Origin: Nocardia seriolae NBRC 15557
GTDB lineage: Bacteria > Actinomycetota > Actinomycetes > Mycobacteriales > Mycobacteriaceae
Assembly (NCBI RefSeq): GCF_007990715.1
Contig: NZ_BJWY01000039.1
Location: forward strand, 1-52,268
Length of the DNA stretch: 52,268 bases
Direction: 5' to 3'
Shown: positions 15,500 to 23,582 of the stretch, one piece after another
Layout: each line of letters opens with the position of its first letter
Numbering within the stretch: position 1 is the stretch's first letter
Notes under the pieces: generated by a model
Told to the model about the DNA's origin: nothing
The model's input: the letters and a program-made list of their open reading frames with translations, nothing else
Databases searched by the model: none
Position numbers and translations under genes: made by a program

Positions 15500-16351
15500 T
15501 CAGGCCGCGGAGTCGCGTGCCTTCGCCGACTGCGAAGGCAGATGACCTGCCTTACGGACCGCCCAAAAGGTCACCAAGGCCGCCACCGCGGTCAGCGGCC
15601 AGCCCATGGCGATGCGCGCCACCGCCAGCAGACCGGTGCTGTTGGAGTCGTAGAGGTGGTTCTGCACCAGGTAGCGCGCCACGAACACCACCGCCCACAC
15701 CGCGGTCGCGATGTCGTAGAGCCGCATGGCGCGCTTGTCCGAACGCCAGCCGGTGCCGTGCCCGTTGAGCGCGCCCCAGATGACACCCGCCAGCGGCCAC
15801 CGCACCACCAGCGACATCAGGAACGCGCCGCCGTAGATCAGGCTGGCGTAGATGCCGAACAGGAAGAAGCCCTTGGCCTCACCCATCCGGTAGGCGATGA
15901 ACGCGCACACGCCCACCCCCAGGAAGCCGGAGATGGCGGGCTGGATCGGATCGCGACGCACCAAGCGCCACACCAGGATCGCCGCCGCCACACCCAGCGA
16001 CGCCCAGATGGCGGCGGTCAGCCCGCGCAGCGAATTCACGGGCACGAACACCAGCACCGGCAGCGAGGAGTAGATCAGGCCGCTGATGCCGCCCATCTGC
16101 TCGAGCAGGGTGGGCTCGGGTCCGGCGTCCGCCTCGGGGTCGCCGTCGCCGGTCGCCTCGCGTTCGAGGGCGGCCAGCTCGGCGCCCATCAGGGCCTGCA
16201 TGTCCTCGTCCAGCAGCGCATTGTCCATCCGCAGGGGCGGTTCGTCGCCGGTCACGGCATTGAGCTGGAACGTGGGCGGATCGAACGCGGGCTGCGCGCC
16301 TGACGCCTCGGTCCGGTTGCCTCTGTCGTCACTGCTGCTGGAGTTCGGCAT
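15500..16351 (-). CDS. DUF3159 family membrane protein
   Basis: 283 residues. An acidic, Ser/Pro-rich cytoplasmic N-terminus (1-80) is followed by six or so membrane helices, among them LPVLVFVPVNSLRGLTAAIW, FLGVGVCAFIAYR and GFFLFGIYASLIYGGAFLMS. The conserved stretch GWRSDKRAMRLYDIATAVWA lies between the last helices. It corresponds to Rv2693c, a DUF3159 protein of unknown function. It is followed by nothing on its strand until the sigma factor, and lies 5 bp downstream of the OB-fold gene, so these two form an operon. Confidence 0.85.
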   Translation of the reverse strand: MPNSSSSDDRGNRTEASGAQPAFDPPTFQLNAVTGDEPPLRMDNALLDEDMQALMGAELAALEREATGDGDPEADAGPEPTLLEQMGGISGLIYSSLPVLVFVPVNSLRGLTAAIWASLGVAAAILVWRLVRRDPIQPAISGFLGVGVCAFIAYRMGEAKGFFLFGIYASLIYGGAFLMSLVVRWPLAGVIWGALNGHGTGWRSDKRAMRLYDIATAVWAVVFVARYLVQNHLYDSNSTGLLAVARIAMGWPLTAVAALVTFWAVRKAGHLPSQSAKARDSAA

Positions 16352-16356
16352 GAGTG

Positions 16357-16749
16357 TCAGGGATTCCCTCGGAGTTCGTAGTAGGGGTTGTAGATGACCT
16401 TGCCGCCGTCGCGTTCACCGATGCGACCGCGGACCAAGATACGGCGTCCCGGTTCGATTCCCGGAATGCGACGCCTGCCGATGAACACCAGTTCCACGCT
16501 GTCGGTGCCGTCGAAGAACTCGGCCGCCACCTCCGCGCCCCCGGCCTTCGGACAGGCCTCCACGCTGCGGAGTCTGCCGATCATCGTGACCTCTTCACCG
16601 CGTCGGCACTCCGATGCCCGGCACGCGCCCGACGCCTCGGACGTCTCGGCGAGTTCCTCGGCATCCAAACGATCCAGGTCCTCGGTCAGGCGACGGCTGA
16701 GCCGCCGGAAATAGCCTGACGGGGTGTCCTTCCCACCCGCGGATGGCAT
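16357..16749 (-). CDS. OB-fold nucleic acid binding protein (Rv2694c-like)
   Basis: 130 residues from ATG 16749, with AGGAGA nine nt upstream. The N-terminus is helical (GYFRRLSRRLTEDLDRLDAEE) and is followed by an OB-fold of about 85 residues: VTMIGRLRSVE, AEFFDGTDSVELVFIGRR, GIEPGRRILVRGRIGER and VIYNPYYELRG. The pattern is that of the short RecG-like wedge or tRNA-anticodon-type OB domain. It corresponds to Rv2694c. A Cys pair (ACRASEC) lies between the two parts. It probably binds nucleic acid, but its role is not known. It is first in a two-gene operon with the DUF3159 gene. Confidence 0.85.
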   Translation of the reverse strand: MPSAGGKDTPSGYFRRLSRRLTEDLDRLDAEELAETSEASGACRASECRRGEEVTMIGRLRSVEACPKAGGAEVAAEFFDGTDSVELVFIGRRRIPGIEPGRRILVRGRIGERDGGKVIYNPYYELRGNP

Positions 16750-17007
16750 CTCGCACGCTCTCCTGTAGAGCTCGACGGCGTGGGTCTCACGTCGTTCGTT
16801 TCCTTCCACGACGCCCGGTGGTTTGCCACCCGGCCGCCTGTGGCCGTACATCGCCACTGTAGATGCACCGGCCTGCACCCGCCACGCGTGCCCGCCAGCA
16901 CCGGACGCGGCACTTTCACACCCCCAGCCATACCCGCTACTCCCCGGTATCCAAACCCCGAGCGCCTCCGAGGCCGGTCGGCTCATCGCCGCCGCGCCCG
17001 CCCCGGC

Positions 17008-17013
17008 TAGGCT
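17008..17013 (+). promoter_or_regulatory. -10 box TAGGCT of a leaderless promoter
   Basis: TAGGCT, 6 nt, then GTG at 17020. It is identical to the box at 5-10. Confidence 0.55.
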
Positions 17014-17019
17014 CGGCCG

Positions 17020-17736
17020 GTGCTCGATCTACCACGTCCGGCGGTCGCCGTCGCCCTGCCCGGAACCGGCTCCGACGCCCACTTCGCCCGCCGCGCCTTC
17101 GGATCCGCCTGCGCCGCCAGGGATCTGCCGTTCCTCGCGGTCGAACCCGACCCGCGCCGGGTGATCGACAGCTACCGCGCCGCCCTCGACGCCGCCGCCC
17201 GCTCCGGACCGGTCCTGATCGCGGGCATCTCCCTCGGCGCGGCCGTGGCCCTGGACTGGGCCGCCCGCCACCCGGATTCGGTCTACGGCGTGGTCGCCGC
17301 CCTCCCCGCCTGGACCGGCGCGGACACCACCGGCTGCCCCGCCGCCGCGAGCGCCGCCGCCACCGCCGCCCAACTCCGTGCCGACGGCCTGGACGCGGTC
17401 CTGTCCCGCATGCGGTCCTCGAGTCCCGCCTGGCTGGCCGAGGCACTCACCCACTCCTGGACCGCCCAATGGCCCGACCTCCCCGCCGCCCTGGAGGAAG
17501 CCGCCGCCTACGCCTGGCCCGAACCGGAACTCCTGGCCGAGGTCATCGCCCCGGTCGAAATCATCGGCGCGACAGACGATCCCGTCCACCCCTTCGCCGT
17601 GGCCGAACACTGGACCGGCCTCATCCCCCACGCCACCCTGCACGCCATCACCCTCGACGAGCTCGGTGCGGACCCGTCCATCCTCGGCACCCGGGGTATC
17701 AACGCTCTGCTCCCCCGCCCCGTTTCCGCCCCGTAG
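17020..17736 (+). CDS. Alpha/beta hydrolase (Rv2695-like)
   Basis: 238 residues from GTG 17020, fixed by the leaderless -10 box. The fold shows VAVALPGTGSDAHFARRAFG (oxyanion region), the nucleophile elbow ISLGA (GISLGAAVALDWAARH, Ser near residue 75), GATDDPVHPFAVAEH (catalytic Asp) and a C-terminal His candidate (HATLHAITLDELG). The text fits Rv2695. There is no lid domain of size, so it is a small soluble serine hydrolase, probably an esterase or thioesterase; the substrate is unknown. It is divergent from the OB-fold gene and convergent with the DUF3710 gene, with a strong terminator between. Confidence 0.85.
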   Translation: MLDLPRPAVAVALPGTGSDAHFARRAFGSACAARDLPFLAVEPDPRRVIDSYRAALDAAARSGPVLIAGISLGAAVALDWAARHPDSVYGVVAALPAWTGADTTGCPAAASAAATAAQLRADGLDAVLSRMRSSSPAWLAEALTHSWTAQWPDLPAALEEAAAYAWPEPELLAEVIAPVEIIGATDDPVHPFAVAEHWTGLIPHATLHAITLDELGADPSILGTRGINALLPRPVSAP

Positions 17737-17850
17737 TCGAGTCCCCACGCGTCCGCGCATATCGCCCGAGCGCCGCTCGCGGCCGTCGGATCGCGCCTTC
17801 CGTGGCCGACGGTGGCGGCGAGCCGCACCCGCGATCAATTCCGCCGACAG

Positions 17851-17889
17851 CGAAACGGGGCACCGCCGGTCCGGCGGTGCCCCGTTTCG
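17851..17889. terminator. Perfect 18-bp hairpin terminator
   Basis: Arms CGAAACGGGGCACCGCCG and its exact complement with a 3-nt loop, between convergent genes ending at 17736 and 17939. It works in either direction and lacks a long U-tract, as is usual in actinobacteria. Confidence 0.8.
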
Positions 17890-17938
17890 AGTTGTTCCGC
17901 AATCGAATCCGGGGCTGATGTGGACCCGGACCGGTCGG

Positions 17939-18790
17939 TCAGTTCAGGCCGAGCTGCTGCATGGCCGAGCCTTCCGCGCCGCGGCGGGGTTCGGTGGGGG
18001 GCTGCTCCGGTTGGAAGGCGGGGCCGCCCTGCATGGCTGCCATCTGGGCTTGCATGGCCTGTTGCTGGGCGGCGAGTTGTTGCTGGTGGGCGGCGGCGAG
18101 CTGGTCGGCCAGCTCCTGGGGTAGGACCACCGGGAGGGGTTCGCGGACCGGGAGGGGCTCGTCGCCGCGGCGGACGACGGTCTCGCCCAGGACCGCCCGG
18201 GCGGCGGCGACCAGCGGGGAGTTGTCGTCGGCCGCGCCGGTCGGCCCGGCGGCGACCAGGCGGACCATCCAGCGGTAGCCGTCCACGCCGATGAAGCGCA
18301 GGTCCGCGCCCTGGGTGACGGCGTGCAGCTCGCGGCCCCAGGGGCCCTGCACGACCGAGACCGTGGCGCCGTCCTTGCGCAGGGTCTCGGCGAGATCGGC
18401 TGCCACCGAACGCCATTGGCCCGAGGTCTTGGGGGCGGCATAGGCCGCCACCGTGATCCGGCCGTGCTGGGTGGCCAGGTGGACCGCCTGCGGGGTGCCG
18501 TCGGGAGTCATCTCGACCTGGAGCTGGCCGCCCGGCGGGACGGGGACGATGACCGAGCCGAGGTCCAGGCGCTGCTCGGCGATGGCCTCGAGGCGGTCGG
18601 CGACGTCCTCGTAGTCGAAGGGGCCGGTCTGCTCGCCGCGGGCGGGCACCGGCTCGTCGTCGAACTCCGGCTCGTCGTATTCGTCCGCCTCGTACGCGGA
18701 TTCGTCGTACTCCTCGTACTCGTCGTACTCGCCCTCGTACTGCGGCGCGTCGGCTCTGTCGTCCTTGTTCTTCTTGCGTCCGAATGCCAT
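17939..18790 (-). CDS. DUF3710 domain protein
   Basis: 283 residues. ATG 18790 (MAFGRKKNK) is chosen over ATG 18796 because AGGAGG lies 7 nt before it but only 1 nt before the other. The N-terminus is basic and then strongly acidic (DEYEEYDES, EADEYDEPEFDDEP). The DUF3710 domain (about 55-225) holds GPFDYEDVADRLEAIAEQRL, GGQLQVEM and VQGPWGRELHAV. The C-terminus is Gln/Met-rich (QQQLAAQQQAMQAQMAAMQ). It corresponds to Rv2696c, function unknown. It starts 2 nt after the dut stop, so the pair is an operon; coupling of DUF3710 to dut is conserved in this group. Confidence 0.88.
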   Translation of the reverse strand: MAFGRKKNKDDRADAPQYEGEYDEYEEYDESAYEADEYDEPEFDDEPVPARGEQTGPFDYEDVADRLEAIAEQRLDLGSVIVPVPPGGQLQVEMTPDGTPQAVHLATQHGRITVAAYAAPKTSGQWRSVAADLAETLRKDGATVSVVQGPWGRELHAVTQGADLRFIGVDGYRWMVRLVAAGPTGAADDNSPLVAAARAVLGETVVRRGDEPLPVREPLPVVLPQELADQLAAAHQQQLAAQQQAMQAQMAAMQGGPAFQPEQPPTEPRRGAEGSAMQQLGLN

Positions 18791-18792
18791 CG

Positions 18793-19293
18793 TCATGCCT
18801 CCTTGCCGGTCGCCTGACCCGCCCCACCGGACTGCGCGGCGAGACTGGCGTGCCCACCGCTGGATCCGTATCCTCCTGCGCCACGCGCCGTCTCGTCGAG
18901 CGTCTCCACCTCGACGAAGTCCACCAATTCGACCTTCTGCACCAGCAACTGGGCGATCCGGTCACCCCGCCGGAGCTCGATGGCCGCGCGCGGATCGTGA
19001 TTGATCAGGCACACCTTGATCTCACCGCGATAGCCCGCGTCGACCGTGCCGGGGGTATTGACGACCGAGAGACCCGCCTTGGCCGCCAGGCCCGAACGGG
19101 GATGGATCAGCCCGACCGTGCCGATCGGGAGCGCCACCGCGATGCCGGTGCCGACGAGCACCCGCTCCCCCGGTTCGATGATGACGTCCTCGGTGGTGCA
19201 CAGGTCCACGCCCGCGTCGCCTTCGTGGGCGCGCACGGGTACGGGGATGCCGGGATCGAGCCGCAGCAGGGGAATAGGTGGAATACCGGTCAC
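18793..19293 (-). CDS. dut: dUTP diphosphatase
   Basis: 166 residues from GTG 19293, the trimeric all-beta dUTPase type. The five conserved motifs are visible: [13 protein letters not shown] (1), [12 protein letters not shown] (2), [16 protein letters not shown] (3), [14 protein letters not shown] (4) and [12 protein letters not shown] (5, the C-terminal P-loop-like arm). It hydrolyses dUTP to dUMP and pyrophosphate, keeping uracil out of DNA and supplying dTMP synthesis. A TAGGCT hexamer 8 nt upstream of the start may be the -10 box of a leaderless or nearly leaderless promoter. Confidence 0.97.
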   Translation of the reverse strand: MTGIPPIPLLRLDPGIPVPVRAHEGDAGVDLCTTEDVIIEPGERVLVGTGIAVALPIGTVGLIHPRSGLAAKAGLSVVNTPGTVDAGYRGEIKVCLINHDPRAAIELRRGDRIAQLLVQKVELVDFVEVETLDETARGAGGYGSSGGHASLAAQSGGAGQATGKEA

Positions 19294-19333
19294 GTAGGCC
19301 GAGCCTACGCGTTCGACCCCGCAGTCATTGACC

Positions 19334-19339
19334 TAGTCT
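19334..19339 (+). promoter_or_regulatory. -10 box TAGTCT of a leaderless promoter
   Basis: TAGTCT, 6 nt, then GTG at 19346. Confidence 0.55.
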
Positions 19340-19345
19340 GATGTC

Positions 19346-19867
19346 GTGTCCGACCAGCCCCCTCAGGTGACCATGGAACCTCAGCAGCAGACCCGTCCCC
19401 TCTACACCGAGCGCCTCTGGGTGCCGCTGTGGTGGTGGCCCGCCGCGCTCGTCGTGACCGGGCTGCTGGCAGCCGAGATCCACATGGGCGCACCGGGAGT
19501 CCGCGCGTGGCTGCCCTACGCGCTGCTGTTCCCGGTGGCGGTGTGGGTGCTGCTGTGGTTCTCGCGCCATCGCGTGGAAGTGGCCCCGGACGCCGCGGGC
19601 GTGCCGGAACTGCGCACCGATCGCGCCCACCTGCCCGCGACCTTCGTCAAGCGCGCGGCGCCGGTGCCGGCCAGTGCCAAGAGTGCGGCGCTGGGCCGCC
19701 AGCTCGACCCCGCCGCCTTCGTTCAGCATCGGGCCTGGATCGGTCCGATGGTCCTGCTCGTGCTCGACGATCCGGATGATCCGACGCCGTACTGGCTGGT
19801 CAGCGCGCGCCATCCGGAAAAGCTCATCACGGCCCTGGGCCTGGAGAACGCGGCCGAACAGTCCTGA
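19346..19867 (+). CDS. DUF3093 membrane protein
   Basis: 173 residues from GTG 19346, start fixed by the leaderless -10 box. Two adjacent membrane helices near the N-terminus (WVPLWWWPAALVVTGLLAAE and LPYALLFPVAVWVLLWF) are followed by a soluble domain ending in DDPDDPTPYWLVSARHPEKL, the DUF3093 signature. It corresponds to Rv2698. It lies divergently to dut, and the pairing of dut with a DUF3093 gene is conserved in actinobacteria. Function unknown. Confidence 0.88.
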   Translation: MSDQPPQVTMEPQQQTRPLYTERLWVPLWWWPAALVVTGLLAAEIHMGAPGVRAWLPYALLFPVAVWVLLWFSRHRVEVAPDAAGVPELRTDRAHLPATFVKRAAPVPASAKSAALGRQLDPAAFVQHRAWIGPMVLLVLDDPDDPTPYWLVSARHPEKLITALGLENAAEQS

Positions 19868-19975
19868 GGTCCCCGAGGACGCCGGTCGCACACACTCGAC
19901 CGGTTCCTGACCGCGCTCGGCGAACCGAGCGCGGGCTGACGGAATCCTCTTCGATCCTCTACCCGGACAGCGCCT

Positions 19976-20278
19976 TTACGCTGCGCAGTCCATGCAGATC
20001 AGCTGACCGCCGGCTTCGCTGGCCAGTCGGCTGCGGTGGTGCACCAGGAAGCAGCTCGAACACGTGAACTCGTCGGCCTGCTTCGGGATCACCCGGACCG
20101 AGAGCACCTCCTCGGAAAGGTCCGCGCCGGGAAGCTCGAACGACTCCGCGGTATCGGATTCGTCGATATCCACGACGGCGGACGCGGCCTCGTTGCGGCG
20201 AGCCTTCAGCTCCTCCAGCGAGTCCTCCGAAACCTCGTCGGATTCACTGCGCCGCGGTGCGTCATAGTCGGTTGCCAT
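19976..20278 (-). CDS. DUF4193 zinc-ribbon-like protein
   Basis: 100 residues from ATG 20278 with a GAGGGGAAGA site. An acidic N-terminus (SESDEVSEDSLEELKARRNE) is followed by VRVIPKQADEFTCSSCFLVH and LICMDCA, giving two CXXC pairs suited to one zinc ion. It corresponds to Rv2699c and DUF4193, a family found across actinobacteria with dut, suhB and sigA. The zinc ribbon and acidic tail suggest a role with RNA polymerase or another nucleic acid enzyme, but this is only inference. Confidence 0.9.
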   Translation of the reverse strand: MATDYDAPRRSESDEVSEDSLEELKARRNEAASAVVDIDESDTAESFELPGADLSEEVLSVRVIPKQADEFTCSSCFLVHHRSRLASEAGGQLICMDCAA

Positions 20279-20746
20279 GTCGTCTTCCCCTCGTCCTTAC
20301 TCCGTATATCCCGGACCGGCACCCACCTGACCGGCGCCTTTCGGCACCGGACCGGGAGGGAATGCCGCCCCGCCCGTGGTGTACGTCACGCGTACACCGG
20401 TCACAGATCCGAGCCGGATAGTCGTTCATCCGCAGCGGATCGCGCTCGGTCAACGCAGGACATGCCCTTGTTGTTCCCGAAATCGATCCCCAGTTTCACC
20501 TGGGTTGTACGATCTGGGCCGCCAGACAATAGCGGACCCCGGGACAAAAGTCGCAATCAAAACCCTTGCGAGTTGAAACTGAGGGGTAATCGTCATCGAT
20601 GAGGGAACGCATCGAGATCTTCGTCGCATGGTCCGAGACCTGACGGGGACCTGACGCGACCCGCCGGTCCCGTCCGACTTGCCCGCGCCGTCCGACTTGC
20701 CGATGCCCTGCACGCGTTACCCCCCGCGTTTTCGTAGAGTGTGGGC
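20279..20746. other. Divergent intergenic region, DUF4193 / cei
   Basis: 468 bp between divergent genes. Apart from the cei -10 box at 20735-20740 I see no RNA gene, repeat or convincing coding frame. Confidence 0.5.
20735..20740 (+). promoter_or_regulatory. -10 box TAGAGT of a leaderless promoter (cei)
   Basis: TAGAGT ends 6 nt before the GTG at 20747. A GTG at 20741 would be too close, so the box helps choose the start. Confidence 0.55.
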
Positions 20747-21424
20747 GTGGTTTCACTGATCACCCAAGGTAACTCGTCCGATCCGCAGGGACGGCCGTTC
20801 ATCCGGCGTCGCTGGGAGCCGTGGGCGGCCATGGTGGGAGTCATCGCTCTGATCTGCGTCGGCGTGTGGTTCAAGGCGCTGACGACGACCGAGAGTGACC
20901 AGGGCGCCATGGCCTGCAACTCCCCCAGCCCCGCCTCGAGCACGTCGGCGGCCAAGCCCGCCCCACTCGGGGAGCGGGTGTCGAACTCGCGCTTACGCGA
21001 TGTGGAGCCGGCCGCCCTGGCGTCGTCGAAGGTGCGCGTCTTCAATGCCAACAACCAGCGCGGTCAGGCCGCGCACGTGGCCTCGGAGCTGGGCGATCTC
21101 GGATTCGCCAGTGCGCCGGACGTGCAGATCGGCAACGACCCGGTCTATGTGAACGGTGATCTGGAGTGCACCGGGCAGATTCGCTTCGGCGTGAAGGGGC
21201 GACCCGCGGCGGCGTCGGTGCAGCTGGTCATGCCGTGCGCCGAGCTGATCGAGGATCAGCGCCAGGACGACACCGTGGATCTGGTGCTGGGCACGCTGTT
21301 CCGCGATATCCGGCCCGGAACGGATGCCGAGGAGGTGCTGAAGTCGCTGAAGAACCCGACGCCGGGCACCGCGCCCGCGATCGCCCCGAAGCTGCTGGAA
21401 GCCGCGCGACACGCGAAGTGTTGA
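20747..21424 (+). CDS. cei: Cell envelope integrity protein Cei
   Basis: 225 residues. One N-terminal membrane helix (WEPWAAMVGVIALICVGVWF, about 24-43) leads to an extracytoplasmic domain with a Ser/Pro/Ala linker containing Cys (MACNSPSP). The domain SSKVRVFNANNQRGQAAHVA followed by LGDLGFASA is the LytR_C-type fold, and the remainder carries CTGQIRFG and VMPCAELIEDQRQDDTVDLV with two more Cys. The text and position match Rv2700 (Cei), needed for envelope integrity and intrinsic antibiotic resistance in M. tuberculosis. GTG 20747 is chosen for the leaderless -10 box. Confidence 0.85.
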   Translation: MVSLITQGNSSDPQGRPFIRRRWEPWAAMVGVIALICVGVWFKALTTTESDQGAMACNSPSPASSTSAAKPAPLGERVSNSRLRDVEPAALASSKVRVFNANNQRGQAAHVASELGDLGFASAPDVQIGNDPVYVNGDLECTGQIRFGVKGRPAAASVQLVMPCAELIEDQRQDDTVDLVLGTLFRDIRPGTDAEEVLKSLKNPTPGTAPAIAPKLLEAARHAKC

Positions 21425-21512
21425 GAATCTCTTTCGTGCGGGCCCGGCTCTGAGTCGGCGGGGCATCGCGAAACTCGTACCGGCACAACGGTATATACGA
21501 CTCGGAATAACG

Positions 21513-21544
21513 GAATCGCCGCGAACCTTCGGTCGCGGCGATTC
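21513..21544. terminator. Hairpin terminator between cei and suhB
   Basis: A 12-bp perfect stem, GAATCGCCGCGA/TCGCGGCGATTC, with an 8-nt loop and GTTTTG following on the plus strand. It ends the cei transcript; the suhB stop lies 56 bp beyond. Confidence 0.8.
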
Positions 21545-21599
21545 GTTTTGCTTGGTTTGTTCGGTTGGTCTCCTATGTCCGGAGCTGTTCAGTCCCCTG

Positions 21600-22559
21600 T
21601 CACGGAACCGGGATAGGGGCGGTGACATCCAGGCGCTTGAACAGACCGAACAGTTCGTCAGCGATGCCGGGCGCGGCGGCCGACACCAAATCGCCTGCCG
21701 CGCCCGGCGAGTCGGGCGCGGGCGGCAGAATCAGGCGCGCGCCCGCCTCGGCCGCGATGAGCGCGCCCGCGGCCCAGTCCCACAGATTCAGGCCGTGTTC
21801 GTAGTAGGCGTCGGTGCGGCCCTCGGCTACCGCGCACAGATCCAGGGCGGCCGAACCGAAGCGCCGGATGTCGCGAATGTGCGGAAGCACCTGCGCCACC
21901 AGTGCGCCCTGGCGGGTGCGGCGCTCGGTCGCGTAGGCGAAGCCGGTCGCCACCAGCGCCATCGACACCTCCTCGACCGGGTTGGCCCGCAAGGCGATCG
22001 GGGTGCCGCCGGGGGCCGCGCCGCCGGGGCTGGAGTCGGCGCGGTGCGCCCCCTGGCCCAGCCCGGCGCTGAAGGTGACCGCGTGCGCCACATCGGCGAC
22101 CGCGCCCGCGACCGGACGGCCGCCGCGCAGCGCGGCCACCGACACCGAGTAGGACGGGATGCCGTAGAGGAAGTTGACGGTGCCGTCGATGGGATCGACG
22201 ATCCAGTGCACCAGGTTCGGATCGTCGGCCAGGCTGCCGCCGTCCTCCTCGCCCACCACGGGCTCGCCGGGGCGCAGGTCGGCGACCAGTTTGCGGACCA
22301 GTTGCTCGGTCTCGGTGTCGACGATGGTGACCGGGTCGGTGGGTGTGCTCTTGGATTGCACGACGTCCGCGGCGCGCGCGTGCGGGCCGAAGACCTCGGG
22401 GCGGCGGGCGCGCACGTGGGCGGCGGCGGTCTCGGCGAGATAGACGGCGACTCTGCGCAGTTCCGCTATGTCGGAGCGGAGTTCGGCTATGTCGGAGTTG
22501 TCGGGGTTCGCGGTGGCGGGGACGGTGGGGGTGAAATTCGATTCCGGCACGAGCTCCAT
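21600..22559 (-). CDS. suhB: Inositol-1-monophosphatase family protein
   Basis: 319 residues. The metal-binding motifs of the family are present: GEEDGG, WIVDPIDGTVNFLYGIPSYS (two Asp and the DPIDGT signature) and, towards the C-terminus, GLNLWDWAAGALIAAEAGA. It hydrolyses myo-inositol 1-phosphate with Mg2+, giving inositol for phosphatidylinositol, mannosides and mycothiol. It corresponds to SuhB (Rv2701c). A Pro/Ala-rich N-terminal extension of about 30 residues with a repeated DIAELRSDIAELR precedes the domain. It is divergent from ppgK across 111 bp. Confidence 0.93.
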   Translation of the reverse strand: MELVPESNFTPTVPATANPDNSDIAELRSDIAELRRVAVYLAETAAAHVRARRPEVFGPHARAADVVQSKSTPTDPVTIVDTETEQLVRKLVADLRPGEPVVGEEDGGSLADDPNLVHWIVDPIDGTVNFLYGIPSYSVSVAALRGGRPVAGAVADVAHAVTFSAGLGQGAHRADSSPGGAAPGGTPIALRANPVEEVSMALVATGFAYATERRTRQGALVAQVLPHIRDIRRFGSAALDLCAVAEGRTDAYYEHGLNLWDWAAGALIAAEAGARLILPPAPDSPGAAGDLVSAAAPGIADELFGLFKRLDVTAPIPVP

Positions 22560-22670
22560 CGCAGCACAGATCCGGCATCGCTCGCATTAGGCTTGTCGTG
22601 CACGACACAGCTCATCGGCCGGGGAGCTGCGACTTTCCGGCAAATCATTCTGAGGAACGAGGAGTGGTCC

Positions 22671-23429
22671 ATGTCCGATCCTGGGCACGCGTTCGGCATC
22701 GATATCGGTGGCAGCGGCGTGAAGGGGGCCGAAGTCGATCTCGCCACCGGTGAGCTGTGCTACGAGCGCATCAAGATCGAGACACCGCATCCGTCCACCC
22801 CGAACGCGGTCGCCGAGTCGGTGGCCAAGGTGGTCGCGCAGTCCGGCTGGTCGGGTCCGGTCGGCATCACCATGCCGAGCGTGGTGCTGCACGGGCAGAT
22901 CCGCACGGCCGCCAATATCGACAAGACATGGATCGGGATCGACGCCCGGCATCTGTTCTCGGTGGCGCTGGGCGGGCGCGAGGTGACCGTCCTCAACGAC
23001 GCCGACGCCGCGGGCATGGCCGAGGACCGCTACGGCGCGGCAAAGGATCTCGACGGCTTGGTAATGCTGCTCACCTTCGGCACCGGGATCGGATCGGCCG
23101 TGATGTACAACGGCGTGCTCATGCCCAACAGCGAGCTCGGGCACATCGAGGTCGACGGGCGCGAGGCCGAGCACCGGGCCGCGGCCTCGGTCAAGGATCG
23201 GGTCGGCATGACCTATCCGGAATGGGCGCGCGAGGTGTCCAAAGTGCTGGTCACCTTGGAGAATCTGTTCTGGCCGAACGTCTTCGTGGCCGGTGGCGGC
23301 ATCAGCCGCGACTACCAGGAGTGGATTCCGTTGCTCAGCAACAGAACCCCCGTGGTGCCCGCCGTGCTCCGCAATACCGCGGGCATCGTCGGAGCGGCGA
23401 TGGCGGTGTCGGGCGGTATCGCGCCATAA
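22671..23429 (+). CDS. ppgK: Polyphosphate glucokinase
   Basis: 252 residues from ATG 22671, with a GAGGAACGAGGAG site upstream. It is a ROK-family kinase: FGIDIGGSGVKGAEVDLATG (phosphate 1), VGITMPSVV, LNDADAAGMAE with the catalytic Asp, LLTFGTGIGSAVMYNG (phosphate 2) and ELGHIEVDGREAEHRAA. It lacks the zinc Cys cluster of classical ROK regulators, as polyphosphate glucokinases do. It phosphorylates glucose to glucose 6-phosphate using polyphosphate or ATP. It corresponds to Rv2702. The order suhB-ppgK-sigA is conserved in mycobacteria. Confidence 0.95.
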   Translation: MSDPGHAFGIDIGGSGVKGAEVDLATGELCYERIKIETPHPSTPNAVAESVAKVVAQSGWSGPVGITMPSVVLHGQIRTAANIDKTWIGIDARHLFSVALGGREVTVLNDADAAGMAEDRYGAAKDLDGLVMLLTFGTGIGSAVMYNGVLMPNSELGHIEVDGREAEHRAAASVKDRVGMTYPEWAREVSKVLVTLENLFWPNVFVAGGGISRDYQEWIPLLSNRTPVVPAVLRNTAGIVGAAMAVSGGIAP

Positions 23430-23447
23430 GTAAGCTGGTTCGATCGT

Positions 23448-23453
23448 TACAAT
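23448..23453 (+). promoter_or_regulatory. Possible sigA promoter -10 box, TACAAT
   Basis: TACAAT lies 19 nt after the ppgK stop and about 130 nt before the sigA start, leaving a leader of roughly 125 nt. No good -35 hexamer is seen. It is the best -10 match in the ppgK-sigA gap. Confidence 0.35.
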
Positions 23454-23582
23454 GGAACACATGCCCGGCGGTAGGCCGGAAACCGACACCGGCACGAGAG
23501 CCGGTTTACCCCCCGACAGAACCGCTCCGCCGGAATTTCACTCTGGCGTGACGCCGCACGAGACCGTCACGAAAGGGCGTAC